DNA of 64,000 nucleotides from Treponema phagedenis (lineage in GTDB: Bacteria; Spirochaetota; Spirochaetia; Treponematales; Treponemataceae), in the NCBI RefSeq assembly GCF_008153345.1, contig NZ_CP042818.1, forward strand, positions 1,860,001-1,924,000, given 5' to 3'. Both the position numbers and the translations under genes were made by a program. How positions within the stretch are numbered: the first letter of the stretch is position 1; the number at the start of each line of letters is the position of its first letter. Below, one piece after another: positions 1-8,500 of the stretch. The notes beneath the pieces are model-generated. The model saw nothing but the letters and a program-made list of their open reading frames with translations, ran no database searches and was not told the origin of the DNA.

Positions 1-218
1 TTTGCGGTAAAAAAATAGATTGGACAACAGGACAGATGGCGCACAGAATACCAAAAACAAAACTAAACATAAAAAAGTACGGGATAGGCATTATAGACCA
101 TGCTTTTAATTTGCGAACAACATGCTCATTAAAATGTAATTCAGCCGTTTTAATTGACAACAATCCGGCAGAAAAAGAACAGCTCATTGAGGCGATACGG
201 AGGCAGGGGAAGAGGTGA
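1..218 (+). CDS. HNH-like zinc endonuclease family protein, 5'-truncated by window
   Basis: The reading frame is open from the left edge, so only the C-terminal part is seen. The visible residues start with a Cys-containing segment (CGKKIDWTTGQMAHRI), then a conserved asparagine (HAFNL) and a closing pair of cysteines (TCSLKCN). This C...AHRI...N...CxxxCN spacing is what is expected of a small HNH-type fold with a structural zinc site. Such proteins are common near replication or packaging genes of phages, but this copy could be catalytic or only DNA-binding. Its stop TGA overlaps the GTG start of the next gene, so the two are translationally coupled. Family assignment is by eye. Confidence 0.5.
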   Translation, partial: CGKKIDWTTGQMAHRIPKTKLNIKKYGIGIIDHAFNLRTTCSLKCNSAVLIDNNPAEKEQLIEAIRRQGKR

Positions 219-565
219 GCTATAGTCATTGGCATAAATATAAAACAGCCCCTAAAGAGCAGCGCACGGCAGACGGCATAGTTTTTGCAAGCAAGGCGGA
301 AATGTTACGATACAAGGAGTTAAGACTTTTAGAAAAATCAGGCGTGATAAAAAACCTTGAATTACAACCTAAATTCTTAATTATCCCTGCAACGGAAAAA
401 GGCGGAAGGGCAACCCATTATGTCGCCGATTTTCGCTACACGACAAAAGGCGGGGTAGAAATAGTCGAGGATGTGAAGGGTGTTAAGACGGAAGTGTATA
501 AGCTAAAGAAAAAGCTTTTATTATGGCAATATCCGGAAATCAATTTTTACGAGAACAAAGTATAA
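215..565 (+). CDS. DUF1064 phage protein
   Basis: A 116-residue basic protein with the features of the DUF1064 family, small phage proteins often proposed to be nuclease-like: an N-terminal FASKAEMLRYKELRLLEKSG segment, a central PKFLIIPA strand, and the YVADFRYTTKGG...IVEDVKG stretch with the E-V/D-x-K pattern of a PD-(D/E)xK-type core. The GTG start overlaps the preceding stop (GTGA), with an AG-rich site just upstream. It lies between an HNH-like gene and the Mu F-type head gene, a position suggesting DNA processing or head assembly. No experimental function is known to me for this family. Confidence 0.7.
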   Translation: MSYSHWHKYKTAPKEQRTADGIVFASKAEMLRYKELRLLEKSGVIKNLELQPKFLIIPATEKGGRATHYVADFRYTTKGGVEIVEDVKGVKTEVYKLKKKLLLWQYPEINFYENKV

Positions 566-601
566 AAAAGTATACATGATGAGAATAAAACGAGGAGAAA
601 A

Positions 602-3028
602 ATGAAAATAAAAAATATAGAAATTGCAATTAGCGGCATAACCGAAGAAAACAAAAAAGAAAAACTAAAAAACCTTGTGCGGGTGCTTTCCGCCTTCCTT
701 AATGTGCCCTGTGAGTTAAACGGAGAACTGTTGGAAAAGGCAAAAACCCATAAGTACATTAAAAAAGAGTTTAAAAACGGGCAATGGGTGTATACATACG
801 AAACCGACCGCAAAACCGCACGGGCAAAGGTTGAGGTTTGCACAGCCAAGCCGCTTGCGGTTATACCTGAAAATGCAAAAAAAATAGGAAATAAATTTAT
901 CAAAGAGTGGCAGAAAGATTGGCAGCGTAACCCTGAAAAAAGAAAATGTCCCGCATTGAATTATACTAAGATAAGCTTTGGTAATATCAGCTTTAAGCAT
1001 ATAAGTCTTAAAGGTGGAAATAAGCCGAGAGGAAAAGATAAGACTGCGGAACGTGTAAGCTTGCTCCCTTTTGCCAAAGAAATATTGGAAGGCGAAAATA
1101 AGGGGGTTTGCCATTCAGTACGGGTTGAAAAAGACCTTGTCTATTATGAAATTATCGGAAGGGCAAACATAAACGGAAAAGAAGAAGCAATCAGTGTTAT
1201 TGTTTCAAAATTCAAATCAGATGCTAAAAAATATATTTCAGTAATAAAAAAAGCCGTCTCCAAAATACTTCACAGAGACGGTTCAAATAATAATCATGCC
1301 ATGGACGGCGGCACGTGCCACATCAACCCTTTGCAGGGGCAGGCCTTACATAGAGATAGTGAAGCGTATCTCCGTAAGTTCGAGTCGTCATTATCCAACA
1401 CGGCAAGCGTGAATACATCACGTCCTACAACTGAAAGTAGTATATCACATTCAGATAAAAAAATCAATTCAGTAATAAAAAAAGCTATCTCTATATTGCT
1501 TCACAGAGATAGCCCCTCGAGTGTTACGGGCGGCGGAGTGGCTGCCAGAGACTTTCGTCCTGAAACTATCTTTCAAAGAAAGACTACCCACAATGGCGGT
1601 GAAGCTATCAACCAAAGCTTATTCCTGCCGCCTTACCCCAACGTATCACGTCCTACAACCGAGGATATTGTACCACAGACAGCGGAAAAAAACAAGTCAT
1701 ATCCTGATATTATTTTAGAAATAAAAAATCCCACACCGGCAAACAGTCAAGAAAAGTTTTTAAAAGCAATTAGAGCCGTATCAAAACAGCTTGATATACC
1801 GATAGGTATTGATAAAGAGCCAAGCGAAAGCGGGGAAAAGCATATTTTTCCGATTAAGCAGGAGCTTGCCGAGTATTGGTATAATTTATACCCGCTCATT
1901 CTTCAATCACTCTATGAAGATATTGCCTCTGTTTTAGGTTTGCCGATTATGAATATTGAAATCGTGCGTAAGGCTCTTTTTTCAAGTACAATTGAAAACT
2001 TGAGAAGCTTTTTAATAAGGTTTTTTAATCTTAAAAATACAAAATTACGTTATAACGGAAAAATCATATTTAACCCTGAAACGGGGGAGCCGCTTAAAAA
2101 AAAGGATTTTGACGCACTCATTAAGGCAATTGAAAACGTGCTCAATATGAACACAAAAGAGGCAGCCAAAAAAATAACGCTTGATGCGGTTACCACAGAA
2201 AAACTCTTAAAAAGAATAGCAAAGCTTTCATCCGTTAAAGATATGGAGAAGCTGTCAATCGGTGAATTAAAATACAAAGGAAAAACATTTGAGTGGATAC
2301 GCGAAGATTATCGCAACCTCGAAAGCGTTTTAGGAGAGCCATTATCACGAGCGGAAAAAGCCCGCTATCAAGTATGCGAAGACTATGCTACTCATTTAAT
2401 CACGAGGGCAAATGATGAGATAAAAAATGGGATTAAAGAAACATTGCTTGACGGAATTAGAGGGCGAAAATCAAAGTCGGAGATATCGCAGGAGCTGTAT
2501 AATAAATTTGCACAAGAAAATCGCAGCTGGAAAAGAATAGTTGATACCGAAACGGTAAACACGGCAAACCTCGCGCGGGTTCTTAATGAGGTGCAGGAGG
2601 CGAAGCAAAGCGGCAATGCTGAAGGCGGAAAAATATATTTTAAGCGTTTCGAAATGGCGAACTGTTGCGAAACCTGTAAAAAGTTTAACGGCGTAATAGC
2701 CCTGTGGTCAGATGTTCCGCTTGCAAGTGATAAAATAAAAGACCCGTATGCGAGTGTTGCAATTTGGGAGGGGAAAGAACCTGATGCAAAAAACAAAACC
2801 TTAGTGGTCGGTGCTATTCATCCGCATTGCAGGGGCGGTTGGACGCGGTGGGGAACTGATGAAATGAACGCAATAATCGCAAAACAAAACGGCAAAGAAA
2901 AAGAATGGGATGCTGCTGTTGCAGCGGTAGAAAAAGAATACAAAGCAAGCGGAAAAAAGAAGGTGCCGATAATTTACGAAATGCAGCTTGCCGAAAAATA
3001 CAAGCAAATGTACGGAGAAAAAAAATAA
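602..3028 (+). CDS. Mu F-like minor head protein with inserted effector-type domain
   Basis: An 808-residue protein. The last third is a Mu gpF/SPP1 gp7-type minor head domain: a helical stretch, then NCCETCKKF and the diagnostic HPHCRGGW motif near the C terminus, probably a zinc knuckle. In related phages this protein sits at the portal vertex and may enter the cell with the DNA. The N terminus has a KYIKK...W.Y.Y motif shared with the 1,551-residue protein downstream. Residues about 140-220 resemble a phage PBECR-type RNase-like domain. Residues about 220-360 are low-complexity and coincide with two tandem hairpin-bearing repeats. The start is preceded by cgaggag. The head domain is well supported; the N-terminal toxin-like domain is inference. 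Confidence 0.8.
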   Translation: MKIKNIEIAISGITEENKKEKLKNLVRVLSAFLNVPCELNGELLEKAKTHKYIKKEFKNGQWVYTYETDRKTARAKVEVCTAKPLAVIPENAKKIGNKFIKEWQKDWQRNPEKRKCPALNYTKISFGNISFKHISLKGGNKPRGKDKTAERVSLLPFAKEILEGENKGVCHSVRVEKDLVYYEIIGRANINGKEEAISVIVSKFKSDAKKYISVIKKAVSKILHRDGSNNNHAMDGGTCHINPLQGQALHRDSEAYLRKFESSLSNTASVNTSRPTTESSISHSDKKINSVIKKAISILLHRDSPSSVTGGGVAARDFRPETIFQRKTTHNGGEAINQSLFLPPYPNVSRPTTEDIVPQTAEKNKSYPDIILEIKNPTPANSQEKFLKAIRAVSKQLDIPIGIDKEPSESGEKHIFPIKQELAEYWYNLYPLILQSLYEDIASVLGLPIMNIEIVRKALFSSTIENLRSFLIRFFNLKNTKLRYNGKIIFNPETGEPLKKKDFDALIKAIENVLNMNTKEAAKKITLDAVTTEKLLKRIAKLSSVKDMEKLSIGELKYKGKTFEWIREDYRNLESVLGEPLSRAEKARYQVCEDYATHLITRANDEIKNGIKETLLDGIRGRKSKSEISQELYNKFAQENRSWKRIVDTETVNTANLARVLNEVQEAKQSGNAEGGKIYFKRFEMANCCETCKKFNGVIALWSDVPLASDKIKDPYASVAIWEGKEPDAKNKTLVVGAIHPHCRGGWTRWGTDEMNAIIAKQNGKEKEWDAAVAAVEKEYKASGKKKVPIIYEMQLAEKYKQMYGEKK
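1236..1690 (+). repeat. Two tandem in-frame palindromic elements inside the Mu F-like gene
   Basis: Two related units follow each other. Each starts with tcagtaataaaaaaag, then a hairpin (CCGTCTC...GAGACGG at 1254-1281; GCTATCTC...GAGATAGC at 1484-1513). Each ends with acgtcctacaac followed by a variant of agtataccacaatcag. The stems differ at two base pairs and both changes are compensatory; both hairpins encode the residues LHRD. A third LHRD hairpin (GAGATA...TATCTC, 1353-1372) lies in unit one. The reading frame is kept throughout. Confidence 0.7.
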
Positions 3029-3046
3029 GCACTAATATTTTTATAC

Positions 3047-3074
3047 TTGCAAAAAATAAAAAAAACAGTTATAC
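3047..3074 (+). promoter_or_regulatory. Sigma70-type promoter of lysis module
   Basis: TTGCAA (3047-3052) and TATACT (3069-3074) are separated by 16 bp, directly downstream of the Mu F-like gene and upstream of the structured RNA. Predicted start near 3081. Confidence 0.6.
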
Positions 3075-3079
3075 TGCCG

Positions 3080-3310
3080 GCGGTTGATACAAGAGTATCA
3101 ATAACTGATATTTTACAATTTTAGCTGTCTGCCGTTGTATGGTTCGTGCTTTAAGAACGCAGCGGGTAAAACGGATAGGTGAAAGCGGCACTTTTAAAAG
3201 AAGGCTGTGAATTTATTTACAAAATCTAATTTTAAGGGATACAGAGCACCCTTTTTAGATTGACGGGGATAGTATGCCCTTGTAAGTAAGTTCACAGCCT
3301 TTTTTTATTT
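3080..3310 (+). ncRNA. Structured leader/sRNA, copy 1
   Basis: The gap between the Mu F-like gene and the next gene holds an RNA-like element with a second copy at 11670-11895. It opens with hairpin TTGATAC/GTATCAA (3083-3100), then a conserved core including gccgttgtatgg and gaaagcggcacttttaaaag. It closes with a long-range stem, AAGGCTGTGAA (3201-3211) against TTCACAGCCTT (3291-3301), followed by T-runs. The inner stem AATCTAA/TTAGATT differs between copies but stays paired. It could be a small RNA ended by the terminal stem or an attenuating leader of the lysis genes. No known RNA family is recognised. Confidence 0.7.
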
Positions 3311-3334
3311 TTTTTTGATTTTAGGAGGTGTTAC

Positions 3335-4126
3335 ATGGAAAAAGCAGCGGGGATACCGCCTATCGGGTGGGGCGTTATTTTAGTTATAGCCTTCCTTATT
3401 TTTATCGTGATTATGATGAAGGGCATCCGCTTTGGGATGGGCGATAAAAGCCTTTCTATCGGGAAGATGGACGAGAAAATAGAGGACATAAAACAAGATA
3501 TTGAGTTAAAAGAAAAAGAGGCGGAGCGGAAAACGGCAATGGTGATGCACGACGAAGAATTGCGGAAAAGTCTTTTTAAAAAAAGCATGGATATTGATGC
3601 ACACTTAACCGCCGATTTGCGGCGATCGGTGCGGCGTATGGATGAAAAGATAACGACAATATTTGAACCGTTTATCCATTGCCCTTTCCCGTCAATATCT
3701 ACAATCAACATTATTAAAGATGAATTGAACGAGCGGCTTGACTACAACAACATGCGGGAGAAGTTAAGCGGCGATGAGCGCAGGGCGTATCTAAACGATA
3801 TCCTCAAAGATATTAGAGATGCCTACTCAACATTTTTATTGCGTATATCAAAAGTTTCGTGTGGGGAAAAATACCCTGAATGGGCGGAGATAAAAAAGCC
3901 CCTAGAGCAGCTTATATCAGAATGGGAGGACGAAGTTATTGGCCTTTTCATAAAACACATTGAAGAAAAAATCCGCATGTATGAAATGTCAAAGCGATAT
4001 TTTAAAACAGATGAATACATAGAAAACAGTATCTCATATCCAATCGAAAAAAATAAAAAATACTTATCAAAATTGAAAAATGTCAGTGTCAAAGGAAGTG
4101 AAGGGGGAGTAAATGAGCTTAGATGA
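3335..4126 (+). CDS. Phage membrane-anchored coiled-coil protein (lysis module)
   Basis: A 263-residue protein with one strong N-terminal transmembrane segment (about residues 10-28, GWGVILVIAFLIFIVIMM) followed by a long charged, helix-rich cytoplasmic part. A clear taggaggtg ribosome site precedes the ATG. The first gene after the structured RNA, it overlaps the start of the endolysin gene by 14 bp, so it belongs to the lysis operon. Position and topology would fit a holin-like or lysis-regulating protein, but it is much longer than ordinary holins and no family is recognised. Function is therefore left open. Confidence 0.6.
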   Translation: MEKAAGIPPIGWGVILVIAFLIFIVIMMKGIRFGMGDKSLSIGKMDEKIEDIKQDIELKEKEAERKTAMVMHDEELRKSLFKKSMDIDAHLTADLRRSVRRMDEKITTIFEPFIHCPFPSISTINIIKDELNERLDYNNMREKLSGDERRAYLNDILKDIRDAYSTFLLRISKVSCGEKYPEWAEIKKPLEQLISEWEDEVIGLFIKHIEEKIRMYEMSKRYFKTDEYIENSISYPIEKNKKYLSKLKNVSVKGSEGGVNELR

Positions 4127-4532
4127 GTTTGTAAAAAAATATCTCGGGAAAAAAGTAGACTATGACGGGCATTACGGCGCACAGTGCGTTGACCTTTTCC
4201 GGCAGTACTGTAAGGACGTGCTGAAAATCCCGCACACAGGCGTAGTAATCGGCGCAAGCGAGTTATATACAAAATATGAAAAGCTGCCGCTAGAGATGAA
4301 GTATTTCGAGCGAATATCGCGTACAAAAGGAAAGCCGCAAGCAGGGGACGTTGCAGTTTTTATGCCGACAAAAGGGAATAAATACGGGCACGTGGCAATT
4401 GTTATTTCGGCAGACAATAAAAGTATGCGCGTATTTGAACAGGATGGCTTTGCACAAACGGGGACGTATATTGTTATCCGATCGTATACCTATATTTTAG
4501 GTTTTTTGCGAAAAAAGGAAGGGATTGGATGA
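4113..4532 (+). CDS. CHAP-domain endolysin
   Basis: A 139-residue single-domain CHAP (NlpC/P60-like) amidase/endopeptidase. The catalytic cysteine lies in QCVDLFRQYC (about residue 30), and the histidine in YGHVAIVIS (about residue 92) follows the GDVAVF strand typical of the fold. No cell-wall-binding domain or signal peptide is seen, so export must rely on a holin. Its start overlaps the upstream membrane-protein gene, and its stop overlaps the ATG of a tiny membrane peptide (ATGA at 4529-4532). Expected role: peptidoglycan cleavage at phage release. Confidence 0.8.
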   Translation: MSLDEFVKKYLGKKVDYDGHYGAQCVDLFRQYCKDVLKIPHTGVVIGASELYTKYEKLPLEMKYFERISRTKGKPQAGDVAVFMPTKGNKYGHVAIVISADNKSMRVFEQDGFAQTGTYIVIRSYTYILGFLRKKEGIG

Positions 4533-4627
4533 TTGTCGGTAGATGTTTTGTATTATTTCTTTTATTCGGTTTTGCATTTGCTGCGATATTTTTAAACCTG
4601 TTTTCAGGAGAGGAACATGAAAAATGA
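4529..4627 (+). CDS. 32-residue single-span membrane peptide, candidate small holin
   Basis: A very short frame starting MIVGRCFVLFLLFGFAF with one hydrophobic segment and a charged tail (GEEHEK). The start ATG overlaps the endolysin stop, a purine-rich aaggaaggg site lies just before it, and its stop overlaps the starts of the two spanin-like genes. The tight packing suggests it is translated. Location between endolysin and spanins, with a single membrane span, fits a small holin or pinholin-type peptide. No homolog is recognised. Confidence 0.45.
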   Translation: MIVGRCFVLFLLFGFAFAAIFLNLFSGEEHEK

Positions 4628-4958
4628 AAAGATTATTTTTTTGCTTGCTTGTCTGTTTTTGTTTTCCGGCTGCTGCACACGAGGCGGAATACACAATCTC
4701 GGAGACGGAGCTGATAAGGTTAGAGACAATCTGTCAAAACTTGGAGACGAGCAAACAAGCGCAGCAATTACTAATACAGAGCTTGAGGGAAAAATTGAAC
4801 AAAGCGGCGAGCTTGCAAGCGAGCTTGAAAAATCAATTACAGACGGAGCGGGAAGTATTGAAGAGTTTAAAAAAATCCTACAGCGCATACGAAACAGAGG
4901 CGCAGGCGGCACTAAGCAAAATGACGGAAGACAATCACAAAAAGGAGTTGAAAATTGA
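4617..4958 (+). CDS. Lipoprotein, Rz1-like outer-membrane spanin candidate
   Basis: A 113-residue protein beginning MKNEKIIFLLACLFLFSGCC: charged n-region, hydrophobic core and lipobox with cysteine at about position 19. The mature part is charged and helical. It starts 7 nt before a second gene read in the +1 frame and is almost completely contained in it. Such nesting of a short lipoprotein in an inner-membrane partner is the hallmark of Rz/Rz1 spanin pairs of Gram-negative phages. The ribosome site caggagagg serves both starts. T-rich DNA can produce hydrophobic residues in several frames, so reality of both products needs testing, but the lipobox and operon position favour it. Confidence 0.55.
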   Translation: MKNEKIIFLLACLFLFSGCCTRGGIHNLGDGADKVRDNLSKLGDEQTSAAITNTELEGKIEQSGELASELEKSITDGAGSIEEFKKILQRIRNRGAGGTKQNDGRQSQKGVEN

Positions 4959-5058
4959 AAAGCAAAAGCGGGCTATTGTGATTTTGTCAGCTGTTGCTGG
5001 AGCGGCTTTTATTGCTCTCGGTGCGATGGTGTTTTTGAAGGTAAAAAAACTATTTTAG
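4624..5058 (+). CDS. Rz-like spanin partner with signal sequence, coiled coil and C-terminal membrane span
   Basis: A 144-residue protein starting MKRLFFCLLVCFCFPAAAHE, a likely signal peptide with cleavage after AAA. A heptad-rich coiled coil follows (about residues 25-105, many Leu/Gln/Lys/Glu), then a C-terminal transmembrane helix (AIVILSAVAGAAFIALGAMV) and a short KVKKLF tail. It overlaps the lipoprotein gene for over 330 bp in another frame. The coiled coil plus membrane anchor fits the inner-membrane component of a spanin complex, though the C-terminal rather than N-terminal anchor is unusual. Confidence is moderate for the gene and lower for the role. Confidence 0.6.
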   Translation: MKRLFFCLLVCFCFPAAAHEAEYTISETELIRLETICQNLETSKQAQQLLIQSLREKLNKAASLQASLKNQLQTEREVLKSLKKSYSAYETEAQAALSKMTEDNHKKELKIEKQKRAIVILSAVAGAAFIALGAMVFLKVKKLF

Positions 5059-5076
5059 CAGGAGGTACGAGAAACC

Positions 5077-5472
5077 TTGAATATTGATAACAGAGTTCTT
5101 GCAGTTTTGCGAGTATGCAAAAACGAAGCGGAAATAGAGGATAGTTTTAAGCGCTTTCACATTAAAAATTTAAAAGACAAGCAAATCTATCTTTTAACTG
5201 CAATGCTTAATAATGATTATAGCATGACGGATGGAAAAACAACACAAAAAGAATTGTATAAAATGACAACTGCCTTGTTTTTCAATGTAAGACGGTTGTC
5301 AAATGTTCTTAATAAGCTAGATATGCTGGGGCTTGTGTTAAAAACAGAAGAGGAGACGCCGCCTCTTTTCAAACAATTAAAAGCATGTAAAAGCAAAGAA
5401 GACATTGACTCCGTTTTTTCTCATGCGGGTATTTATGAGGCGAGCGAGCGCATAGAGAGCATCCGCAACTGA
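5077..5472 (+). CDS. Small helical phage protein of unknown function
   Basis: A 131-residue protein starting at TTG behind an excellent aggagg site (about 5060-5065). The sequence is mostly alpha-helical. A central LYKMTTALFFNVRRLSNVLNKLDMLGLV stretch has winged-helix-like character (helix, turn, then a short helix ending in GLV), so DNA binding is possible. Two similar short segments, AVLRVCKNEAEIEDSF near the start and KQLKACKSKEDIDSVF near the end, suggest an internal repeat. It follows the spanins and precedes the giant polyvalent protein. Family not recognised. Confidence 0.5.
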   Translation: MNIDNRVLAVLRVCKNEAEIEDSFKRFHIKNLKDKQIYLLTAMLNNDYSMTDGKTTQKELYKMTTALFFNVRRLSNVLNKLDMLGLVLKTEEETPPLFKQLKACKSKEDIDSVFSHAGIYEASERIESIRN

Positions 5473-5557
5473 GCGTACAAGAGGAATACGAATTTGAATG
5501 CGAAGTATTACTTCATAACGGGCAATTACACTAATTATAGTAAGGAGAAATAAATAA

Positions 5558-8500
5558 ATGATATTGACAATTAGACAAGATGAGCATTTTCGCATAATGA
5601 AAACACTGAGCGGTTTTATAGAACTTGATACTGGAAGCGAGCGGATTGAAAGAGTGTTGGAAAAAGCGGTAGGACATAAATATATCCGAAAGGTGCCGAA
5701 AAAAAGCGGTAAGGGATTTTATTATATGTATGCTGAAACGTTTAAAAAGCCTTTTACTTTCTTAAAAACAATGTTTAATATTCACTCAAAAAAAATAGAT
5801 GATGAGTTTGAAAAAGAAAGCATTGCGAAAAATTACGGTGTGGATAAACAAACATACGCAGCGCATGTTCTTGAGTACCTAACCAATAGGCTTAAATGGG
5901 ATGGGATTTTCAGTAAAAAAGAATCACGAGAAAAATATAAGACAGCTGTTAAAAAGCCTGTAAGCGGCACAGCCGAGGCTGCAGGTAAAAAGCAACCGAC
6001 AAGCAGCACCAAGCAAAGCGGCGGTGAAAAAACAGATAATAAAAAAGAAGCAACCGAGCAAACCGAAAAGAAGGCGCAACCGGTACTGAAAATAAACCGC
6101 AGCCTTATGTATAAGGTGTGGAGCCTGTATAATAAGCAAGAAAAAACAGCGGACAGCAAAGATGACGACGGAAACAAAATAGGCGGAGCAACAGTAAAAG
6201 AAGATTTAAAAAAACTTACCGCAGTGCTTGAGACGGGCAAGTCTTCAAGTGTTCGGCATAAGGACTTAGGGGAAATAATCGTTGATGTGGGAAATACCGG
6301 AAAGTCCGGCTATGGGCTAAAACATATTATTGAACAGCGATATAGCAAGGACGGAAAAAATGAAGATGAAATTACGGCGTTGTTGCAATTAGTTATTGAT
6401 GCAACAAAGAATGGAACAGTAACACGAACCAATGAAAGAACTATTGAAGTGTCAAAAAATGGTATTGTGGCGATTTTGCGAAGAGAAAATGAGGAGCGTA
6501 ATACAAAATGGATTTTAACAGGTTTTGCCGATTGGAATAAAGATAAAGAGGCAACAGATGCTATACAGACGGTTATCGCCCAATATAGCTACACTCCTGA
6601 ATTCTCTTCCTTCCGAAAACAGGTGGGAGCTGTTACCGCCTCTCTACAGACCAGTATACCACAATCCGGCACAAATAGCAATCGCTCTGAAGCAATGAAA
6701 GGAAATCAAAACGCAAAAAAAGATTTTGCGGCGCAAGAAAAAGAGCGGGCAAAAAAGAATGAAGCACGCAAAAAAGAAGGCTTACCGCAAACAGAGCTTT
6801 TCGAACGGGAGAGCGCACTCAAAGACGCAACATGGGACCCGAACAGTGAGCAATACCGTTATCGCGACACCGGCTATATTGCAGGCAGCCGCAAAGAGCT
6901 TGCTCAAAACTATATTAAGCAAATGGCAAAAGCCGAAGAGCAAATACTTGAACATGAAATCGACTGGGAAGGGTTAGAGGAAAACCCTCGAATGGCAAAA
7001 GAGCTTATAAAAAAATCAAACGTGTTCGGCAAGGTTAATTTTAATACGCTGATAAAAAACGGCATGGCAAGAGGAGCGGCTTTTTTAATCGACAGAGTCT
7101 ATGCTTCTGTTGCAACAGAAGCTTTCGACAATCCCGAAGGAAGGCATAATTATGTTATCGCAATAAACGGTTTACGTGGGCGGTTGGAAGATTGTAAAAC
7201 AGTACAAGATGTAATAGATACTATTAATGAAATAAACGATGAAAGACAGGGAGTGTTTTTATCAGTTCGACAACAACAAAAATACTTAGATTTAAAAAAA
7301 GAATACGATGAAGTGCATAAAAAAAAGCATGATATTGAAATGAAAGAAACTGCTTTAATGGATAAGTTACGACGGGAGAAATACGGAGCTAAAATAAGTT
7401 TTACTGAGCTTGAAAAAACTCCCGAAATACAGGCGTTTCAAAAAGCAAATGGATGGGATTCAAATGTTGATGTAGGGGATGGAAAAACTCGATCCGGATA
7501 TTTTGAAAAAGAAAGGGTGGCAGCACGGGAAAGGCTTCAAGCTTTTGAAAAAGAAGCAAATGAAAAAGCCATTGCCTCAAATTCACTTTATGCGGCGTGG
7601 AACTCGTTAGGAAATAAATTTATCGCCACGATAAACTACAGCGGTTTTGGCGGGTCTGCAACTTTTGAAAAGCACATACAACAAGCAAAACACGGAAATT
7701 ATGATAATTGGGAATGGAAAGAAACAGGAACACTAAAAGGGAAACGTTCTGCAAAGGGAAAAGGACGGGCAATTTTTCAATTGATTGTTGCTTCAAAATT
7801 CAGTAGAAAAGGCGGGCGAAATGTAAAAGCACATTCTACCGAAGAGCTTAAGAAAATGTTTAACTTGCGAGACATTCAGTCCGGGAATTGGGTATTGAAA
7901 GACCCGATGAGCGCAAAGTTTCATGTTGATCATGCGTGCGAGGCTTTTGCAGATTTGGCGGATATTACCGGCATTCCAGATAGTCTTATTTCACTAAACG
8001 GACGGCTCGCTCTTGCAATTGGAGCGAGAGGAGAGTCAAAGGCTGAGGCACATTATGAACATGTGGAGCGTGTTATCAACCTCACAAAAATGAAAGGAGG
8101 CGGAAACCTCGCACATGAATGGTTTCACGCTTTCGACAACCTCATTTCAGAGGCTATGGTAGGTGGAAAAATCGATGTTTTCTTAACAAACCCTATGAAT
8201 CATTTAAGCAAAAAACAGCAAGACCTACTTACTGAGTATATGAGGATAAAAAACAATACTTCATATTCACAAAAGTATAAGGATTTCCTACTTGACACCC
8301 AAAGAGATAAACTGAAAAAAGCAGGAATTACTCCTCCCGTAGAAAACAGTCAAGAAGAACACGTACTGCAAGTGCGGACAGCTTTTGACAATCTTGTAAA
8401 AGCTATGACAGAAGGGAATACACCGATTAAACAAGAAGTTGAATATTCAAGTGCAGACTATAAGCTTGCAAAGTTCAATTTTGATAAAGCCACAAGCGGG

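Noticed and set aside
3823-4326. Minus-strand open frame opposite the lysis genes
   Set aside because: It spans two coupled rightward genes with clear domain content; no initiation signals.
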